From an uncultured Olegusella sp. (GTDB taxonomy: Bacteria; Actinomycetota; Coriobacteriia; Coriobacteriales; Atopobiaceae), in assembly GCF_947253395.1 (NCBI RefSeq), contig NZ_CAMXYY010000036.1, forward strand, positions 1-15,950: a DNA stretch of 15,950 bases, read 5' to 3'. Shown here piece after piece: positions 12,543 through 15,950 of the stretch. The number at the start of each line of letters is the position of its first letter. Position 1 is the stretch's first letter. A model generated the notes under the pieces. That model had not been told where the DNA came from. It worked only from the letters and a program-made list of their open reading frames with translations, and made no database searches. Made by a program: the position numbers and the translations under genes.

Positions 12543-15269
12543 CTATAACAGGCGGCCAAACCTTCGGATATACAGTTTTTTTGCTAAAGCAACGAGTATG
12601 AGATACCCAATAATGACACCTAAAAGTATAGGTAGTGTGCTTGCAGGTAATGGTATTAAACCCAAGGCTTTGGCAACTGTTGGCATGTAGGGCATGGCTG
12701 TTACAAGCAACACACCCAAGGCTGTGAGCAGTGAGAGAGACCAAGAAGCACGACTTTCTATGAAAGAGAGCTTTTCAGTGCGAAGAGCATGCATGACCAG
12801 CGTCTGACTCCACATCGACTCAACAAACCAACCGGTCTGGAATGCTGCAACAAACATTCCCGTAGCTGCCATATTCCAAGTGCCACCTGCAATAGCGGGA
12901 CACACCATCCAGAACAGCAATGCGTAAGTCAGCAGATCAAACACCGAGCTTGTAGGCCCAATCCACACCATAAATTTGGTAATCGACTCCGCATCCCAAC
13001 GCTGTGGAGCTTGCAGCAGCTCTTCGTCTACACGATCCCACGGCAGCGCTGCCGCCGCGAGTGTATAAGCCAAACCCAGCAGCAACAGCTGAAGCGATGT
13101 CATTGGCAGAAAAGGTAAAGCTACGCTTGCTACCATGACAGATAGCACGTTTCCAAAGTTCGATGCGGCAGTCATCTTTACATACTTGATGGTATTGACA
13201 TAGGTACGGCGTCCCTCCTCAATTCCATGGTCGAGCACCATGAGATCTTTCTTGAGCAAAATGATATTTGCCGTCTCTTTTGCCACGTCCACAGCAGTAT
13301 CAACAGAAATACCTACATCGCTTGCACGCATTGCCGCCGCATCATTGATGCCGTCACCCAAAAAACCGACGGCGTGACCTTGCTCGCGCAATATGCGCAC
13401 CACACGAGCTTTCTGTAGGGGAGAGAGTTTGGCAAAAAGTCTGCAGTTCTCGGCGCGTGCAGCGAGCTTTTCATCGTTTAGCTCATCAACATCAGCGCCC
13501 GTTAGTATGTCTTGTACATCAACGCCGACTTTTTTACATACGGCAGCAGCCACACGCTCAGCGTCACCGGTAAGTACTTTGACAGCTACGCCACTAGCCT
13601 CTAGACGTGCGATTGCTTCGGCAGCTCCAACTTTGGGCGGATCCAAAAAAGCTAGGTAACCTACGAGAGTCATATTGCTTTCATCCGCTACCGAAAATGC
13701 ACCCACGGGCAATTGATGAGAGCGTCGTGCTACAGCAATTACACGCAATCCCTCATCGCCCAGACGCGTTGCCTCGGCTTCTACCTTGCGTACGAGATCC
13801 CCGCGAAGTGGTAGCTCCTTGCCGTGATAACGAACAAAACTGCAGATGGATAGCACCTCTTCAACAGCGCCTTTGGTCACAATATCGGTTAGTCCCGTTG
13901 CCTTTTCGCGTACCACCACGCTCATGCGGCGGCGCTCAAAATCAAAAGGAATCTCATCAATTTTTTCGTAGCGGCTATCCAATACTGATAGGCGAGGATC
14001 GGCCGCCTCAAGCTCGCGTGTCGCGTCAATTACTGCCTGATCGATGAGGTTAACTAGCCCTGTTTGTAGCGAACTGTTGAGATAGGCAAAGCGCAGGACA
14101 TCGTTGTCATCATGTCCAGTTACATCTAAGTGACGCTCAAGTATGACACGGTTTTCGGTGAGTGTTCCTGTTTTATCGCAGCACAGTACATCTGTTGCAC
14201 CAAGATTTTGGATAGAACCTAAACCCTTGACGATGACATCGTGACGACTCATTTCGGTGGCACCACGCGCAAGACAGGTGGTAACAATGACGGGCAACAT
14301 CTGCGGTGTAATACCCACTGCAATTGACAGCGCAAATAACAGAGCAGCTGGCCAATCGCCCTTGGTTAGCCCGTTGACAAGCAAAACAAAGGGGCACATA
14401 ACTGCCATAAACCTGACGAGCACGCGTGAGACATCCTCAATACCTTGGTCAAAGGCTGTTTTTGTAGGAGCTTCAGCGAGAGTTTCGGCCATGTGACCAA
14501 GGTAGGTGTTGTCGCCCGTTCCAACAACTACTGCCGTAGCGCTGCCACTTTGCACCGTGGTACCAGCAAATAAAATGTTACTGCAGTCAGCAATAGTCAG
14601 CGGACGACGGCGGCCCGAGCGCATGCGTGGCGTGTGGACTGTATCAGGCGTCTTTTCTACAGGTTCGGACTCACCAGTGAGCGCAGCCTGTGCTACAAAA
14701 AGATCCTTGGCGCTCACAACACGTGCGTCACCTGGGATGATATCGCCTGCTGCAAGATTTACTACATCGCCTACGGCAACCTGTGCGATAGGGATTTCGC
14801 TCGTTTGTGGTTCATCTGTCTCAGGATCCCGGCGTGTGATCGAGCATGTTGAAGTAACCATCGTGCGCAGACCTGCTGCCGCACGGTCACTCTTTGCTTC
14901 TTGGACATAGCCCAAAACACCTGAAATGACCACCATCATGCCAATGATGATTACCGTGGAAGGGTCGCGTGATTCGGGTGCCACAGCAATGACCTCAGTG
15001 TAAAAAGAGATCGCAGCCAACGCCAGCAAAATGAGTGTAAATGGACTTACAAAGGCATCAAAGAGCCTTCTTGCGGGTGATGCTACATGTGTAGGTGTGA
15101 GTTCATTGGTGCCCAGCAGGTCGAGTTTAGCTTGGGCAATATCTGCTGCGAGTCCGTTGTGTGTAGACATTAGTCGTGTAAGCGTGCGTTCCACATCGTG
15201 GCGTGCAGCAAAAGCAAGCTCGCGGCTTAGTTCAGAACGAAAGTTTTTCTTGGTAGTGATAGCAGACAT
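12543..15269 (-). CDS. mgtA: Magnesium-importing P-type ATPase MgtA (P3B)
   Basis: Membrane ATPase that brings Mg2+ into the cell. The protein has 908 residues, matching enterobacterial MgtA/MgtB (about 900). Order: soluble N-terminus (1-65), first membrane pair (about 72-125), actuator domain with LTGESEPVEK (Thr198-Ser201), second membrane pair (about 285-345), phosphorylation motif CCDKTGTLTENR with Asp365, nucleotide-binding domain, hinge motif GDGINDAAAMRASDVGISVD (from Gly638), and C-terminal membrane segments (about 715-900). The P3B-typical segments PFTLILLALAAISFYTEV and QMLPVIVTTCLARGA support the magnesium class over calcium or monovalent pumps. AAGGAG lies 6 bases before the ATG but is locked in a long hairpin (15278-15334). 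A 285-nt leader with an upstream ORF precedes it, so expression is probably controlled after transcription starts. Confidence 0.95.
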   Translation of the reverse strand: MSAITTKKNFRSELSRELAFAARHDVERTLTRLMSTHNGLAADIAQAKLDLLGTNELTPTHVASPARRLFDAFVSPFTLILLALAAISFYTEVIAVAPESRDPSTVIIIGMMVVISGVLGYVQEAKSDRAAAGLRTMVTSTCSITRRDPETDEPQTSEIPIAQVAVGDVVNLAAGDIIPGDARVVSAKDLFVAQAALTGESEPVEKTPDTVHTPRMRSGRRRPLTIADCSNILFAGTTVQSGSATAVVVGTGDNTYLGHMAETLAEAPTKTAFDQGIEDVSRVLVRFMAVMCPFVLLVNGLTKGDWPAALLFALSIAVGITPQMLPVIVTTCLARGATEMSRHDVIVKGLGSIQNLGATDVLCCDKTGTLTENRVILERHLDVTGHDDNDVLRFAYLNSSLQTGLVNLIDQAVIDATRELEAADPRLSVLDSRYEKIDEIPFDFERRRMSVVVREKATGLTDIVTKGAVEEVLSICSFVRYHGKELPLRGDLVRKVEAEATRLGDEGLRVIAVARRSHQLPVGAFSVADESNMTLVGYLAFLDPPKVGAAEAIARLEASGVAVKVLTGDAERVAAAVCKKVGVDVQDILTGADVDELNDEKLAARAENCRLFAKLSPLQKARVVRILREQGHAVGFLGDGINDAAAMRASDVGISVDTAVDVAKETANIILLKKDLMVLDHGIEEGRRTYVNTIKYVKMTAASNFGNVLSVMVASVALPFLPMTSLQLLLLGLAYTLAAAALPWDRVDEELLQAPQRWDAESITKFMVWIGPTSSVFDLLTYALLFWMVCPAIAGGTWNMAATGMFVAAFQTGWFVESMWSQTLVMHALRTEKLSFIESRASWSLSLLTALGVLLVTAMPYMPTVAKALGLIPLPASTLPILLGVIIGYLILVALAKKLYIRRFGRLL

Positions 15270-15277
15270 AACTGTCT

Positions 15278-15334
15278 CCTTCGCGTGTCGAGGAAAAGTA
15301 GTGCAAAAATATCTGCACCTCCGACGTGCGAAGG
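15278..15334 (-). promoter_or_regulatory. Hairpin sequestering the mgtA ribosome binding site
   Basis: On the minus strand CCTTCGC (15334-15328) pairs with GCGAAGG (15284-15278). After a 2x2 internal loop (AC/AC), GTCGGAGG (15325-15318) pairs with CCTCGAC (15293-15287) with one bulged G. At the top GTGCA and TGCAC (15305-15301) can form a further stem. The lower arm contains most of the AAGGAG Shine-Dalgarno (15281-15276), 6 bases from the ATG. Opening this hairpin would be needed for translation. Confidence 0.7.
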
Positions 15335-15434
15335 CCAGCTAGCCGCGCGGCGAGATCCCAAAGAATCACGTCATATACTGTCTTGTACACAGGAAAACCT
15401 CATCAAAGCGCCCAGTCAGGACATATTTGATGTT

Positions 15435-15521
15435 TTACGCAAGCTCAGCGCGAGGACTTTGCCATGTGCACAGCGGTGGTAACGCGGCATTGTGGTCCTC
15501 GCATAACGGGACATATTCCAT
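15435..15521 (-). CDS. Upstream ORF / putative mgtA leader peptide (28 aa)
   Basis: A small ORF in the mgtA leader with a perfect ribosome site: AGGAGG (15533-15528) lies exactly 6 bases before the ATG. The peptide starts MEYVPLCEDHNAALPPL and ends SPRAELA. It has acidic residues near the start (Glu2, Glu8, Asp9) and prolines at 5, 16, 17 and 24. Enterobacterial mgtA leaders encode MgtL, whose early acidic and proline codons couple ribosome behaviour to Mg2+ and proline. This peptide shares that flavour but no clear alignment. Codons 7-9 and the last third form the two arms of an 8-bp hairpin, so ribosome position would decide the fold. It is too short for coding statistics; the evidence is the ribosome site and the location. 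Confidence 0.6.
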   Translation of the reverse strand: MEYVPLCEDHNAALPPLCTWQSPRAELA

Positions 15522-15562
15522 GGTTCGCCTCCTCGCAGGTCGCAGTCTTCCGACTGCAGTTT

Positions 15563-15591
15563 TCTATACGCTCACGGTATCACGCTCGTAA
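15563..15591 (-). promoter_or_regulatory. Promoter for the mgtA leader transcript
   Basis: Read on the minus strand, TTACGA (-35, 15591-15586) and TATAGA (-10, 15568-15563) are 17 bases apart. The -35 box overlaps the last codons of the AraC-family gene. The start would fall near 15556, at the first leader hairpin. The -35 match is weak, which fits a regulated promoter. Confidence 0.45.
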
Positions 15592-15950
15592 GTCAGGGGC
15601 AAGTTGAGATGGCAGCTTGTTTGTTGCTTTCTCCGCATTACTTCGCTGTTTGCGATAAGCGCCAGGAGAGATGCCATACCGTGCCTTGAATTTGCGTATA
15701 AAGTAAGAAAGGCTCTCAAAACCACAGCTGGCCGCAATGGCAGTGACGGGCTCTTGGGTACGTCTCAGAAGGTGACTAGCGGCTGTTAGTCGGTAGTCAG
15801 TGAGATACGACACAAAACTCTGTCCCGTTTCCTGTTTGAAACTGCGCATGAGATGCGCTTTGCTGTAGCCTGCCATATTGGCAACATCTTTAATGCTGAG
15901 CGGTTCGTCATAATGCTCCCTCAAATAGATGAGTACGTTTTTGATATGCG
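15580..15950 (-). CDS. AraC-family transcriptional regulator, C-terminal part (partial at window edge)
   Basis: The frame stays open to the window end, reading HIKNVLIYLREHYDEPLS in normal AraC style, so the TTG at 15924 is an internal codon and the N-terminal sensor domain lies outside. The visible part holds both helix-turn-helix units: LSIKDVANMAGYSKAHLMRSFKQ, and EPVTAIAASCGFESLSYFIRKFKARYGISPGAYR, which contains the family signature. A short basic tail follows. It reads toward mgtA, 310 bases upstream of it, but the mgtA leader has its own predicted promoter. Whether it regulates mgtA is unknown; such regulators more often control their other neighbour. Confidence 0.92.
   Translation of the reverse strand, partial: HIKNVLIYLREHYDEPLSIKDVANMAGYSKAHLMRSFKQETGQSFVSYLTDYRLTAASHLLRRTQEPVTAIAASCGFESLSYFIRKFKARYGISPGAYRKQRSNAEKATNKLPSQLAPDLRA

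Larger units (their letters stand above)
15270..15557 (-). ncRNA. Structured 5' leader of mgtA, putative magnesium-responsive regulatory RNA
   Basis: About 285 nt separate the predicted promoter from the mgtA start. Reading the minus strand 5' to 3': a hairpin GCAGTC-GGAA-GACTGC with GNRA loop (15557-15542); the upstream ORF (15521-15435); within it an 8-bp GCGAGGAC/GTCCTCGC stem (15502-15495 with 15457-15450); a hairpin CATCAAA/TTTGATG with an inner GTCC/GGGC stem (15432-15401); and the ribosome-site hairpin (15334-15278). TGCGAGGA occurs twice (15537-15530 and 15503-15496), so the downstream CCTCGC arm has two possible partners. AATATGTCC also occurs twice (15517-15509 and 15427-15419). I do not see the conserved blocks of the M-box (ykoK) or yybP-ykoY riboswitches. 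That it responds to Mg2+ is inferred from the gene it precedes. Confidence 0.6.

Noticed and set aside
15371..15403. Second mini-ORF (10 codons) in the mgtA leader
   Set aside because: Its ATG lies in a hairpin arm and only a weak GGG-rich stretch precedes it, so it is not supported as translated.
15270..15557. M-box (ykoK) or yybP-ykoY riboswitch before mgtA
   Set aside because: The conserved blocks I know for these classes were not found on the minus strand. A covariance-model search would be decisive.
15580..15924. AraC-type regulator as a complete 114-residue protein starting at TTG 15924
   Set aside because: The frame continues in typical AraC sequence to the window edge, so the gene is cut, not small.
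1..15950. Mobile element, CRISPR array or phage remnant
   Set aside because: No transposase or integrase motif, no regularly spaced repeats, and tRNA genes show no attachment-site duplication within the window.

Overview
The window looks like a piece of chromosome from an actinobacterium of the Coriobacteriia, most likely an Atopobium/Lancefieldella/Olsenella-like anaerobe. This is inferred from moderate GC content, frequent GTG and TTG starts, a SpoIIE/STAS partner-switching pair, and a beta-glucoside PTS of low-GC Gram-positive type. No rRNA or marker gene is present to prove the taxon. I see no insertion sequence, CRISPR array, prophage gene or origin.

Bases 1-3251: the last 25 codons of DNA polymerase I are followed by a PAS-GAF-PP2C (SpoIIE-type) phosphatase. 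Thirty bases later comes a single protein that joins a STAS anti-anti-sigma domain to an RsbW-like ATPase domain. Together they form a compact partner-switching module with no sigma factor nearby.

Bases 3360-6051: tRNA-Gly(GCC) and tRNA-Cys(GCA), each followed by an intrinsic terminator. Next is a cysteine desulfurase overlapping mnmA by 4 bases, a dedicated sulfur donor and tRNA 2-thiouridylase pair. The mnmA terminator is buried in its own last codons.

Bases 6121-12226: a beta-glucoside utilisation region. An RpiR/SIS regulator is divergent from a GH1 6-phospho-beta-glucosidase. A small ABM monooxygenase lies on the minus strand. Then come a BglG/LicT-type antiterminator with all four PRD histidines, a PTS EIIBC and a separate Glc-type EIIA. 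The antiterminator mRNA starts almost exactly at a RAT-like hairpin. A mutually exclusive hairpin follows it, suggesting autoregulation. An intrinsic terminator lies between EIIBC and EIIA. Sugar would be imported and phosphorylated by EIIBC/EIIA, then hydrolysed by the GH1 enzyme.

Bases 12227-15950: after a bidirectional terminator comes, on the minus strand, an MgtA-type magnesium P-type ATPase, preceded by a leader of about 285 nt and then the 3' part of an AraC-family regulator cut by the window edge. The leader is the most remarkable element here. It has a promoter, a 5' GNRA hairpin, a 28-codon upstream ORF with a perfect Shine-Dalgarno and a Pro-Pro pair, alternative pairing partners, and a long hairpin that hides the mgtA ribosome binding site. 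It resembles in logic, but not in sequence, the mgtL-mgtA leader of enterobacteria, and I do not recognise an M-box in it.
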